Source: VGPI01 sp964482845 (GTDB taxonomy: Bacteria; Cloacimonadota; Cloacimonadia; Cloacimonadales; Cloacimonadaceae). Taken from it: 11,257 bases of DNA. Below are positions 1-6,559 of the stretch, in pieces (within the stretch, counting starts at the first letter, position 1; each line of letters starts with the position of its first letter). The stretch is taken from NCBI GenBank assembly GCA_964482845.1, contig CAYZZE010000073.1, positions 1 through 11,257 on the forward strand, in the 5' to 3' direction. The notes beneath the pieces were generated by a model that worked only from the letters and a program-made list of their open reading frames with translations, was not told where the DNA came from and made no database searches. The translations under genes and the position numbers were made by a program.

Positions 1-4
1 GTCA

Positions 5-47
5 GTGCAACGACCGGCTGAAGCCGGTGATACCCCTATGTGCAACG
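5..47. repeat. 35-bp-period short repeat with CTGAAG-core palindrome
   Basis: The 8-mer GTGCAACG occurs at 5-12 and again at 40-47, a period of 35 bp. Between the copies lies a near-perfect palindrome, ACCGGCT (13-19) and AGCCGGT (22-28), around a GA centre. The CTGAAG core is the same as in the inner palindrome of the long inverted repeat further in. This looks like the inner edge of an intergenic repeat array that may continue outside the window; only one full unit is visible. Confidence 0.45.
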
Positions 48-60
48 GTCTTTATAATAA

Positions 61-111
61 GTTTTCCATCGCAATCAGATGAATGTGATGCGTTTTCCAT
101 CGCCATCAGAT
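61..111. repeat. 20-bp direct repeat at the outer end of the left arm
   Basis: The 20-mers at 61-80 and 92-111 (starting GTTTTCCATCGC) differ at one base and lie 31 bp apart. The second copy runs into the outer end of the 337-bp inverted-repeat arm. This could be a partial second copy of the arm terminus or a duplication made when the repeat arrived. Confidence 0.6.
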
Positions 112-437
112 ATTAGGCGGTGGTTTCAACCACCGTTTCGGATCGTGAGAGTGCGTACAACCCTACTGTATTTTTAGACATAGAGATGACTTCCGTCCGA
201 ACGAGAGACATAGGCCAACGTACGAAAAGAAGGATTCCTGTCCAACGGGAGGGGGTTGCTCCCGGACTAAAGTCCTCAAATAGTCCGGATACCCTTGCGG
301 GTTGATCGTTAGCCGCGTTTCGAACGATGACTGAAGTCACTGCCTGACATCTTATAACGCTGTAATGACACCGGATCTTGTCTGACAATTAGTTAGTTTA
401 TGGCCGAAAGAACAATGCCCCATTTTGCTCAATGGTC
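101..437 (+). repeat. Left arm of a 337-bp inverted repeat flanking the gene block
   Basis: The reverse complement of 10917-11253 aligns here without gaps (left position p pairs with 11354 minus p). I count about 48 mismatches in 337 positions by eye, roughly 85% identity. The arm contains several hairpins: CGGTGGTT/AACCACCG (118-135), CGGGAG/CTCCCG (246-264), CCGGACTA/TAGTCCGG (262-288), ACCC/GGGT (291-302) and ATCGTT/AACGAT (305-328). An imperfect CTGAAG palindrome lies at 325-342. The outer and inner palindromes with their flanks are related to each other in inverted orientation, so the arm has its own subterminal inverted repeat. No transposase is encoded. It could be a dispersed intergenic repeat, a MITE-like element or a structured RNA. 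The pairing is directly visible; the function is unknown. Confidence 0.85.
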
Positions 438-588
438 ATGCATAGTCATATGCACTCAGAGAAAATATGAACCCGATTCAGACGACCACCTTAACCGGGC
501 TCAGCCAAATCCTCAAAGAATGACGCAGGAACTCGAGTGAACGCGAAGCGAAAGAACAGGGAGGGAATTGGATAAGCGGAATATATCT

Positions 589-617
589 TTGAAATAAGAC
601 CGAATGGCTTATATTAT
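589..617 (+). promoter_or_regulatory. Candidate sigma70-like promoter for the cargo gene
   Basis: TTGAAA at 589-594 and TATTAT at 612-617 are separated by 17 bp, which fits a sigma70-type promoter about 140 bp upstream of the first gene. FCB-group bacteria often use a different housekeeping consensus and this stretch is AT-rich, so the match may be chance. Confidence 0.3.
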
Positions 618-745
618 CTATAGATTACGGTGATGAGCAGCAATGATGATGAATTTTTTACTTGATAGATTTACGGAAGTGCAGATAGTTGCGCCCTCTA
701 TAGAGATAGACGGCGAACGAAATTGATTTGCCTGCATAATTACAT

Positions 746-752
746 GGGAGGA
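746..752 (+). promoter_or_regulatory. Ribosome-binding site fixing the start at 756
   Basis: GGGAGGA lies just before ATG 756, leaving four bases between GGAGG and the start codon. The frame is also open back to a TTG at 723 and an ATG at 744, but neither has a Shine-Dalgarno sequence. Only the 756 start puts the signal peptide at the N-terminus. Confidence 0.75.
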
Positions 753-755
753 ATT

Positions 756-2432
756 ATGAGAACCATACTTGTATTGACCCTCTTGCTTGTCGCCCTGGCG
801 AGTACTTCATGGGCGCAAGGCTTGGAAACATTCGACAACTTTAACTACACCGGCACAAGCTATATTGACGGTGACTTTGTCGGGAACAATGGTGTAACCT
901 GGCACTACTATCATGTGACCGGCGCTACAGCAGGGACAAACAACAACCCGATCGATGGCAACGGAATGATCCTGAGAAGATCTGCCGTTCCCAGCCGGAT
1001 CGTATCCGCTCCGATCCCGAACGGTATTGCCAATTTTTCGGTTCAAATGCGCAAAGCTTACACCTCGGTAGGTGACCGACAATTGGCACTTTTTATCAAC
1101 AATAATTGGGTGGCGGATTCCCAGATCTTTGGCGGCGCATCCGGAGGCGATCCGACCGTCCATCTGTTTGTAGTCAATGGCGTGAACATTCCGGGTAATT
1201 TTACTCTCGAGATCAGAAATATCCAAGGCGGTGACATGAATCGCCAGGTGACCATTGATAACATCACCTGGACGGCTTTTGGGTCCGGAACGCCCTACAC
1301 TGCCACTCCACAAATCACGCCTCCCGGCGGATACTTTGGTTCTTCGGTGACGGTCAGTTTGACATGTGCCACCGCCGGCGCTTCCATTTACTATACGACC
1401 AATGGCAGCGATCCCACCCAGAGTTCCACACTGTACACAGCACCCTTTACTATCACCTCGACTTCCACGGTAAAGGCAAGGGCTTTTGCTCCGGCTCACG
1501 AACCCAGCACCATCGCCACCGCCAGTTTTATTTTTCCGGTCGCGGTCAACAACCTGGGACAATTGAGAAATCAGCCCCAGGATGGGACAACGGTCTATAT
1601 GGTAACGGGCGAGGTGATCCTGACTTTCAGGCAGACCTTTAGAAATCAGAAATTCATCCAGGATGCTCATGGCGCGATCCTGGTAGATGACCTGCCCGGC
1701 ACCTGGACTACTTCCTACAATGTAAATGACGGAATAACCGGTATCGTGGGCAGGATCTCTCCCTACCGCGAGATGTTGCAATTCACTCCGGTGATGAACC
1801 CGGGACCGCCCACTTCCACGAATAACAATGTGGTCGTTCCTAATATCACGATCCAGCAATTGACCAGTAATTGGGAGAATTATGAAGCGCGCCTGATCCG
1901 GCTCAATAACGTGCAATTTGTCAGTCCGACCGGTTCCTTTGCCAACGGACAGAATTACTCGCTTACCGATCCGACCGGTCAGATCGTTTTCCGCACCGGA
2001 TTTTATGATGCGGATTATATCGGCACGACCATACCGACTGCACCGTTTGGCGTCAAAGTGCTCTGTACCCAGTTCTTTGAGACCTATCAGGTTACGGCGC
2101 GTTATCTGAGCGACTTTGGCGGCGTACCGGTGGATGATGTTCCTGGAGCGGTTGCCCAGACAGAACTGGCCGGAAACTATCCCAATCCCTTCAATCCCAG
2201 CACCACCATCGCTTTCCGCACCGCCCAACCCGGTCCGGTTCAGATAAACATCTACAACCAAAAGGGACAGAAAGTGAGATCATATGACATCGAAGTCACC
2301 AGAGCCGGTGAGAATAGCATAGTTTGGAACGGCGACGATGACAACGGTCGGAGCGTCAGTAGCGGAATCTATTTTTACCGGATGAAATCGGGGACCTACT
2401 CCAATACCAAGAAAATGATCCTGATAAAGTAG
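756..2432 (+). CDS. Secreted T9SS cargo protein with chitobiase-C-like domain and type A sorting domain
   Basis: This 558-residue exported protein has unknown activity. Residues 1-20 are a classic Sec signal peptide ending SWA, with probable cleavage before Gln21. Residues about 22-175 look like a beta-sandwich domain I cannot name. Residues about 185-250 resemble the chitobiase/beta-hexosaminidase C-terminal domain (PF13290-like), with the typical IYYTTNGSDPT stretch. Residues about 258-455 look like an all-beta, OB-fold-like segment seen in many FCB surface proteins. Residues about 470-558 are a type A T9SS C-terminal domain: NYPNPFNPSTT at about 474-484, an IYNQKGQ strand, GIYFYRMKSG, and a lysine-rich end. 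The family is exported by Sec and then across the outer membrane by T9SS, where the C-terminal domain is removed and cargo is often linked to a glycolipid. No catalytic motif is visible, so a binding or structural surface role is likeliest. It lies upstream of the polysaccharide genes on the same strand, with no clear terminator between. Confidence 0.9.
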   Translation: MRTILVLTLLLVALASTSWAQGLETFDNFNYTGTSYIDGDFVGNNGVTWHYYHVTGATAGTNNNPIDGNGMILRRSAVPSRIVSAPIPNGIANFSVQMRKAYTSVGDRQLALFINNNWVADSQIFGGASGGDPTVHLFVVNGVNIPGNFTLEIRNIQGGDMNRQVTIDNITWTAFGSGTPYTATPQITPPGGYFGSSVTVSLTCATAGASIYYTTNGSDPTQSSTLYTAPFTITSTSTVKARAFAPAHEPSTIATASFIFPVAVNNLGQLRNQPQDGTTVYMVTGEVILTFRQTFRNQKFIQDAHGAILVDDLPGTWTTSYNVNDGITGIVGRISPYREMLQFTPVMNPGPPTSTNNNVVVPNITIQQLTSNWENYEARLIRLNNVQFVSPTGSFANGQNYSLTDPTGQIVFRTGFYDADYIGTTIPTAPFGVKVLCTQFFETYQVTARYLSDFGGVPVDDVPGAVAQTELAGNYPNPFNPSTTIAFRTAQPGPVQINIYNQKGQKVRSYDIEVTRAGENSIVWNGDDDNGRSVSSGIYFYRMKSGTYSNTKKMILIK

Positions 2433-2734
2433 CGCCGGACGGCATCTTGCTCTCTGTGGTTGCTCCATACCATAAATAATCAGGTGAACGCAGGCAGTTT
2501 ATCCGTAACGGAACCAAGGGTCGATCCTGTCCCTCCGGCGGGTGAGTTGCCTGCGACATTCATTACTCTGATTATCGGTCGCTGATGGAAAGTGACCCTT
2601 CGATCCCAATCAATGAACTTGATGCTCCCGTGCGAATAGAACATGGGAATAGTTGTGCTTCCGGATGGCGAGCGTGGTTTTGATGTCTGCCAACAACTCA
2701 GGTATGTCATTGATCCTGACAAAGAACAGACCGG
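2433..2734. other. 302-bp spacer with possible decayed coding sequence
   Basis: No terminator or confident gene is visible between the cargo gene and the flippase. The stretch translates into protein-like but broken pieces on both strands. On the plus strand these are a short frame after ATG 2586 and the ORF at 2643-2738. On the minus strand there is an 80-codon frame (2480-2722) and a second stop-to-stop frame of about 46 codons without a usual start. An 8-bp inverted repeat, CGCAGGCA/TGCCTGCG, lies near 2489-2555. A gene fossil is plausible but I recognise no family. Confidence 0.35.
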
Positions 2735-2738
2735 ATGA
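2643..2738 (+). CDS. Possible small ORF (31 aa) coupled to the flippase start
   Basis: An ATG at 2643 opens a 31-codon frame with the product MGIVVLPDGERGFDVCQQLR followed by 11 more residues. Its TGA overlaps the flippase ATG as ATGA (2735-2738). The flippase has no good Shine-Dalgarno sequence, so translation of this frame could deliver ribosomes to it. There is no strong ribosome-binding site before 2643 and I recognise no homologous family. It may instead be the 3' remnant of a decayed gene, since a stop codon sits two codons upstream in the same frame. Confidence 0.25.
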   Translation: MGIVVLPDGERGFDVCQQLRYVIDPDKEQTG

Positions 2739-4063
2739 GCGGTGTAAACCTTAAAAAGAACATTATGCTCAGCGGGTCTTTCCGCTTGGTGATAATGTTC
2801 ATCTCCTTTTTTGCCAGTTGGATATCTGCCAGGTATTTGGGAGTGGAACTAAAGGGGAAATACAGTTATCTCCTTACCATTAGCGGGTTTGTATGGTTGG
2901 TGATAGATCTGGGAGTATATCGCAGTTATCCCTATTTCGTGCGTAAATATCCACAGCGATTGCAGCAATTATTTTCCTGGTCGGCGTTTCAATTCCTGCT
3001 CGAAACATCCGTCTTTACAATTCTGGGCTTATTGTTGATTAAGCCGCTGTCGGAACTGATCGGGTTTTCTTTCAGTCCGGCGTATATGATCATCATCGTC
3101 CTGAGTATAACATTTACCAAGTTTAATATGCAACTGCAGGCATTGTATCTCGGGATGGATAAGATCTTTGACCACTCCATGTCGCAGTTTGGCAGTGCGC
3201 TGCTCTTCCTGTTGATGCTGCTTACCGGATTTTTGGTGTTCAACTGGCCTGACAGATTGGTTTGGGTTTTGAGTATAATGCTGGCTTCAAGTTTATTTTC
3301 CATAGTTTATTATCTGAACCGCAGCAGGTGGGACGCACGCTTTATCTTACCGGACAAGGATTTTCTCAAACTTATCTATATTTACGGATTCCGGGTGTTT
3401 TTGTCATCGCTGTTCATCCTGCTTTTGATGCGTTTTGACATCATCCTGATCAAGCGGATGCTAAGTTTTAACGAGGTAGGTATTTACTCGGTGGCAGCCA
3501 ATATCATTGAGGGGTTGCAGATCGCCTCCAATGTCGTGGGCGGCTTGCTACTGGTAAAACTGACAGACAGCGATACTCTGGAGCAAAAGTGGCATATTAT
3601 GCGGCGCGTGTTATTGGCTTTTCTCATTGTATTGGGAGCGGCAAATCTAACTTTTATGCTGGCGGGAAGAGTCATCCTGTCCGCATTTTATGGCAGAGCG
3701 TTTGTCCCAGTTTACAGCGTCTACCTTTGGTTGATACCTGCCAGTTTTTTTCTTAGTTTCGGTTCGCTCTTCAATAACTATCTGAATAGCAGGGGTTTTC
3801 CGATCATCAGCATCATCTTGCCGGCGATCGCGTTACTGGCAAATATCACTATGAACCTGCTATTGATACCGATCTGGGGGATCGTGGGCGCTGCCATTGC
3901 CACCAGCATTGCCTATGCCTGGTGGTTCTTGAGCATAATCATATACGAACATCGCAATTCAGGCGGAAAAATGCTGGGTCATCTGGTATTCAGGAAAGCG
4001 GATGTCCTGGAACTGTGTGATTTTGCCAAAGGCAAGTCATTCAACCGGAGCTCAAGTCAATGA
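2735..4063 (+). CDS. Wzx-type polysaccharide/oligosaccharide flippase
   Basis: This 442-residue inner-membrane protein belongs to the polysaccharide-transporter branch of the MOP/MVF flippase superfamily. It would move an undecaprenyl-linked oligosaccharide from the cytoplasmic to the periplasmic leaflet. The sequence is a run of about a dozen hydrophobic segments from residue 15 to 410, with a short hydrophilic C-terminal tail. Typical features are an N-terminal KKNIMLSGSFRL stretch before the first helix, SARYLGVELKGKYS after it (the family's 'G..G.Y' region), and a second half with LIKRMLSFNEVGIYSVA. The start at 2735 has only a poor Shine-Dalgarno sequence; ATG 2765 is an alternative that would lose the N-terminal lysines. 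Its stop overlaps the next start by 4 nt. The family call is firm; the substrate is unknown. It is probably the translocation step for the glycan built by the neighbouring transferases. Confidence 0.9.
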   Translation: MSGVNLKKNIMLSGSFRLVIMFISFFASWISARYLGVELKGKYSYLLTISGFVWLVIDLGVYRSYPYFVRKYPQRLQQLFSWSAFQFLLETSVFTILGLLLIKPLSELIGFSFSPAYMIIIVLSITFTKFNMQLQALYLGMDKIFDHSMSQFGSALLFLLMLLTGFLVFNWPDRLVWVLSIMLASSLFSIVYYLNRSRWDARFILPDKDFLKLIYIYGFRVFLSSLFILLLMRFDIILIKRMLSFNEVGIYSVAANIIEGLQIASNVVGGLLLVKLTDSDTLEQKWHIMRRVLLAFLIVLGAANLTFMLAGRVILSAFYGRAFVPVYSVYLWLIPASFFLSFGSLFNNYLNSRGFPIISIILPAIALLANITMNLLLIPIWGIVGAAIATSIAYAWWFLSIIIYEHRNSGGKMLGHLVFRKADVLELCDFAKGKSFNRSSSQ

Positions 4064-5283
4064 ACAGGACACTGCCCAAACTTCTTATCATCAGCGATAT
4101 GTACCCGCATGCCGATAACCCGGTAAATGGAATTTTCGTAATGCATCAAGCACAGATGCTGAGCAGAGATTATGAAGTGATGGTGCTTGCCACTTATTTT
4201 CCGGCAAGGCCATGCCATGAATATGGAGTAGAGCAATTCCCCGTCCACCGCGTATATTTTCCCGTCCCCAATTATGCTTATAGCGTGTCGGTGATCAGTT
4301 ACAGGTGGTACGTGTTGCCCTACCTGAAGCAAGTGATCCGCTCCTTCCACCCGGACTTGATCCATGTTCATGATTGCCGGCACTTTCCTGAATTGTATTG
4401 CCTTGCCCAATTGCTAAAGAGATTCAGTATCCCTCGTTATCTTACGGTTCACAATAGCAAGACCATGCCCGGGAGGATTCATCAGGATTCCTCATCGTCC
4501 GAATGGCGTATCTGGATATATCGCAATGTAAGATCGATCGCGGCCAAGATGATCGCCGGGTATTATCAATATGCCCTACGGGTGGCTTACAGTAACTGGA
4601 CGCATGTCTTTACCGTGAACGAAAACCTGGGACGGATCATCTTGCCCTGGATGGGAAATACTCCCATTTCCGTTATTGGAAACGCCATCGGAAAAGCCAC
4701 CACCGTCACGCATCCGATCATCGATACTGTAAAGACATTCCTAAGTGAATCGAAGTATAAGATAATCAGTGCCGGCAACCTGAAGAAAACCAAGGGCTTT
4801 GACCTGCTCCTACAGGCAATCGCCCGGATCCCGGAGACAGGATTACATCTGGTGATTGTAGGTGAGGGAGAATACCGGGCTAAACTGGAACGTCAGATCG
4901 CCGACCTGGGCATCGAAGACCGGGTTCTACTGACCGGAAGACAGGAAAACTCTGTATTCCGTAATCTACTGCCTTTGTTTGATGCCTTTGTTTTACCCAG
5001 TTATGACGAGACATTTGGCATCGTATATCTGGAGGCGATGGCTGCCGGATTGCCGGTGGTGGGTATTAAGGGACAAGGAATAGATGGCGTCATCGAAGAC
5101 GGTATCAATGGTATGCTGCTCAGACCTCAGAAAATCGGAGATATTGTGTGCTGCATCCAAAAATTGATGAGTCATCCGGATCTCGCCGCTTCGATCGCAC
5201 AAGCAGGTAAACAATTGGTGGAAGACAGATATCGACTGGAACATCTCTGTCAAAGATTGAAGCAGGTCTATGAAACACGATAA
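4060..5283 (+). CDS. Glycosyltransferase family 4 (GT-B fold)
   Basis: This 407-residue retaining glycosyltransferase would transfer a sugar from a nucleotide donor to a lipid-linked glycan on the cytoplasmic face. The N-terminal half starts with KLLIISDMYPHADNPVNGIF, typical of GT4 acceptor domains, and contains LIHVHDCRHFPELY. The C-terminal donor domain has ISAGNLKKTKGFDLLLQA and VGEGEYRAKLE. It ends with the GT4 E-x7-E signature, Glu317 and Glu325 in the stretch from YDETFGIVYLEAMAAGLPVV. Length is normal for the family. A GGAG at 4047-4050 lies 9 nt before the start, and ATGA overlaps the flippase stop. The 3' end overlaps the next gene by 14 nt. The fold and class are secure; donor and acceptor cannot be read from the sequence. 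Confidence 0.92.
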   Translation: MNRTLPKLLIISDMYPHADNPVNGIFVMHQAQMLSRDYEVMVLATYFPARPCHEYGVEQFPVHRVYFPVPNYAYSVSVISYRWYVLPYLKQVIRSFHPDLIHVHDCRHFPELYCLAQLLKRFSIPRYLTVHNSKTMPGRIHQDSSSSEWRIWIYRNVRSIAAKMIAGYYQYALRVAYSNWTHVFTVNENLGRIILPWMGNTPISVIGNAIGKATTVTHPIIDTVKTFLSESKYKIISAGNLKKTKGFDLLLQAIARIPETGLHLVIVGEGEYRAKLERQIADLGIEDRVLLTGRQENSVFRNLLPLFDAFVLPSYDETFGIVYLEAMAAGLPVVGIKGQGIDGVIEDGINGMLLRPQKIGDIVCCIQKLMSHPDLAASIAQAGKQLVEDRYRLEHLCQRLKQVYETR

Positions 5284-6559
5284 GCGGATCCTGATGTTGA
5301 TCAATGAATTTCCGCCCGTCGGAGAAAGCGGGGTTCAGCGTCCGTTGAAGTTTGTAAAATACCTCGTAAGAGAGGGCTGGCAACCCTTTGTGGTGACGCC
5401 GGCAAAGTATCCCAAATCGGTATTTGATTATTCACTGTTAAATGAAGTGCCGGATTCGGTGAGGATATTCAAGACCCCCAGTTTGGGTCTTCCGGCAAAA
5501 GGTGTGGATGCTATCGCCGATATCCGTTTTAAGATGGAGGCGCAATCATTTTCGATCAAGGGCTTCCTCTGGAAGGTAACCAAGACGATCAATGACTTTC
5601 TCTTTCCATTGGACAAACAGATCGGCTGGGTTCCCTTTGCCCTTTTCAAGGCGGTTAAGCTGATCAGGGCATACCATCTGAAAAACATCTATATCACGGG
5701 ATATCCTTTTTCGGCATTCCTGGTGGGGATCTGGCTTAAAAAGATTTATGGCTCCCGGATCACTCTGGTATCCGATTACCGTGATGCCTGGCAATTTGAA
5801 CCCCTATTCGAAACGAACGTCCTTCCCTTCAGGCATAGGATAATCCGCAAATGGGACGACCGGACGCTCCGGCATAGCGACCACGTGGTGTTTGTTACGG
5901 ATTATATCAGGGATAGATACTGTGATATATTGCCCCGGCTCAAGGCAAAATCCTCGGTCATCGTCAATGGCTTTGATGAAGATGACTTTGTAAGTTTAAG
6001 TCCCCAAAGTTTTGATAAACCTACCATCGTCTATATGGGCAAATTCTATAGTTTCAAGGGAAACCCTTTGCCTCTGCTGCGGGTGATCAAAGATATGCCT
6101 CACCTGGATCTTCAGTTCCTGCATCTTGGCACCCTGCCGGAAAACGTGGCACAGCAGATCAAGAATGAAAACTATGAGTTTTATCGATTCCTGGGATACA
6201 AGCCCCACAAAGAAGCGCTGAACTACTCTGCCGGAGCATCGATCAACTTCATCGTGATCAATGATGATAAAGAATCCGAGGGTGTGTATACGGGAAAACT
6301 ATTCGAATTGATCCGCTTGCAACGTCCCATTCTGGCTTTGGGTCCTCCTCGGGGGATCATAAAAGACCTGATCGAGTCGCACAACCTAGGGCAATATGCC
6401 CATCTTTCCAATGCCGAGGCGATCCGGGATGCTCTCATCAAAATCATCAATTCATCTTTGACCGGAGTTAAAGATGACCGGATCTCTGAACGGTTCTCAA
6501 GGCAATGCCTCACCCGCCAGTTGATAAGTATTTATGACCGCACCCAAGAGATTGAATAA
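5270..6559 (+). CDS. GT-B glycosyltransferase (GT4-like) without a clear E-x7-E motif
   Basis: This 429-residue protein has an N-terminal region characteristic of GT4-like enzymes (MLINEFPPVGESGVQRPLKF, with GVQRP). The middle includes ITLVSDYRDAW and VVFVTDYIRDRY. The C-terminal donor half has IVYMGKFYSFKGNPLPLLRV and FRFLGYK-type strands (here YRFLGYKPHKEALNYSAGAS), then GVYTGKLFELIRLQRPILAL around residues 338-357. In standard GT4 enzymes that region carries two glutamates seven residues apart; here only Glu346 of KLFE is obvious. This is common in the 'glycosyltransferase-like' subgroup found in polysaccharide clusters. It overlaps the upstream gene by 14 nt and the downstream gene by 26 nt, so it sits inside a translationally coupled block. 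It probably adds one sugar to the repeat unit; specificity is unknown. Confidence 0.88.
   Translation: MKHDKRILMLINEFPPVGESGVQRPLKFVKYLVREGWQPFVVTPAKYPKSVFDYSLLNEVPDSVRIFKTPSLGLPAKGVDAIADIRFKMEAQSFSIKGFLWKVTKTINDFLFPLDKQIGWVPFALFKAVKLIRAYHLKNIYITGYPFSAFLVGIWLKKIYGSRITLVSDYRDAWQFEPLFETNVLPFRHRIIRKWDDRTLRHSDHVVFVTDYIRDRYCDILPRLKAKSSVIVNGFDEDDFVSLSPQSFDKPTIVYMGKFYSFKGNPLPLLRVIKDMPHLDLQFLHLGTLPENVAQQIKNENYEFYRFLGYKPHKEALNYSAGASINFIVINDDKESEGVYTGKLFELIRLQRPILALGPPRGIIKDLIESHNLGQYAHLSNAEAIRDALIKIINSSLTGVKDDRISERFSRQCLTRQLISIYDRTQEIE

Larger units (their letters stand above)
438..755. other. Gene-free leader before the T9SS cargo gene
   Basis: I see no convincing gene in this stretch. One frame opens at ATG 467 with an 18-residue peptide (MNPIQTTTLTGLSQILKE), meets TGA at 521, then reads on through protein-like sequence to another TGA. 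This could be the decayed start of a gene, but it is short and I cannot assign it. The region also holds a candidate promoter (589-617) and, at its end, the ribosome-binding site of the next gene. Confidence 0.4.

Noticed and set aside
1..111. CRISPR-like array at the left edge
   Set aside because: There are only two partial copies of each short repeat, the motif is a palindrome with no unique spacers of regular length, and no cas gene is present.
113..388. Open frame within the left repeat arm (minus strand), with a counterpart at 11014-11196
   Set aside because: The two copies keep the frame, but many differences change the amino acid and the right copy has an in-frame TAG. Hairpin structure explains the conservation better.
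807..2261. 484-codon open frame on the minus strand opposite the cargo gene
   Set aside because: It is an antisense shadow of a convincing plus-strand gene with signal peptide and sorting domain. Its own translation has no recognisable domain and odd composition.
2480..2722. 80-codon minus-strand frame in the spacer
   Set aside because: It has no ribosome-binding site, no recognised family and low-complexity composition. I kept the stretch only as a possible fossil, not as a gene.
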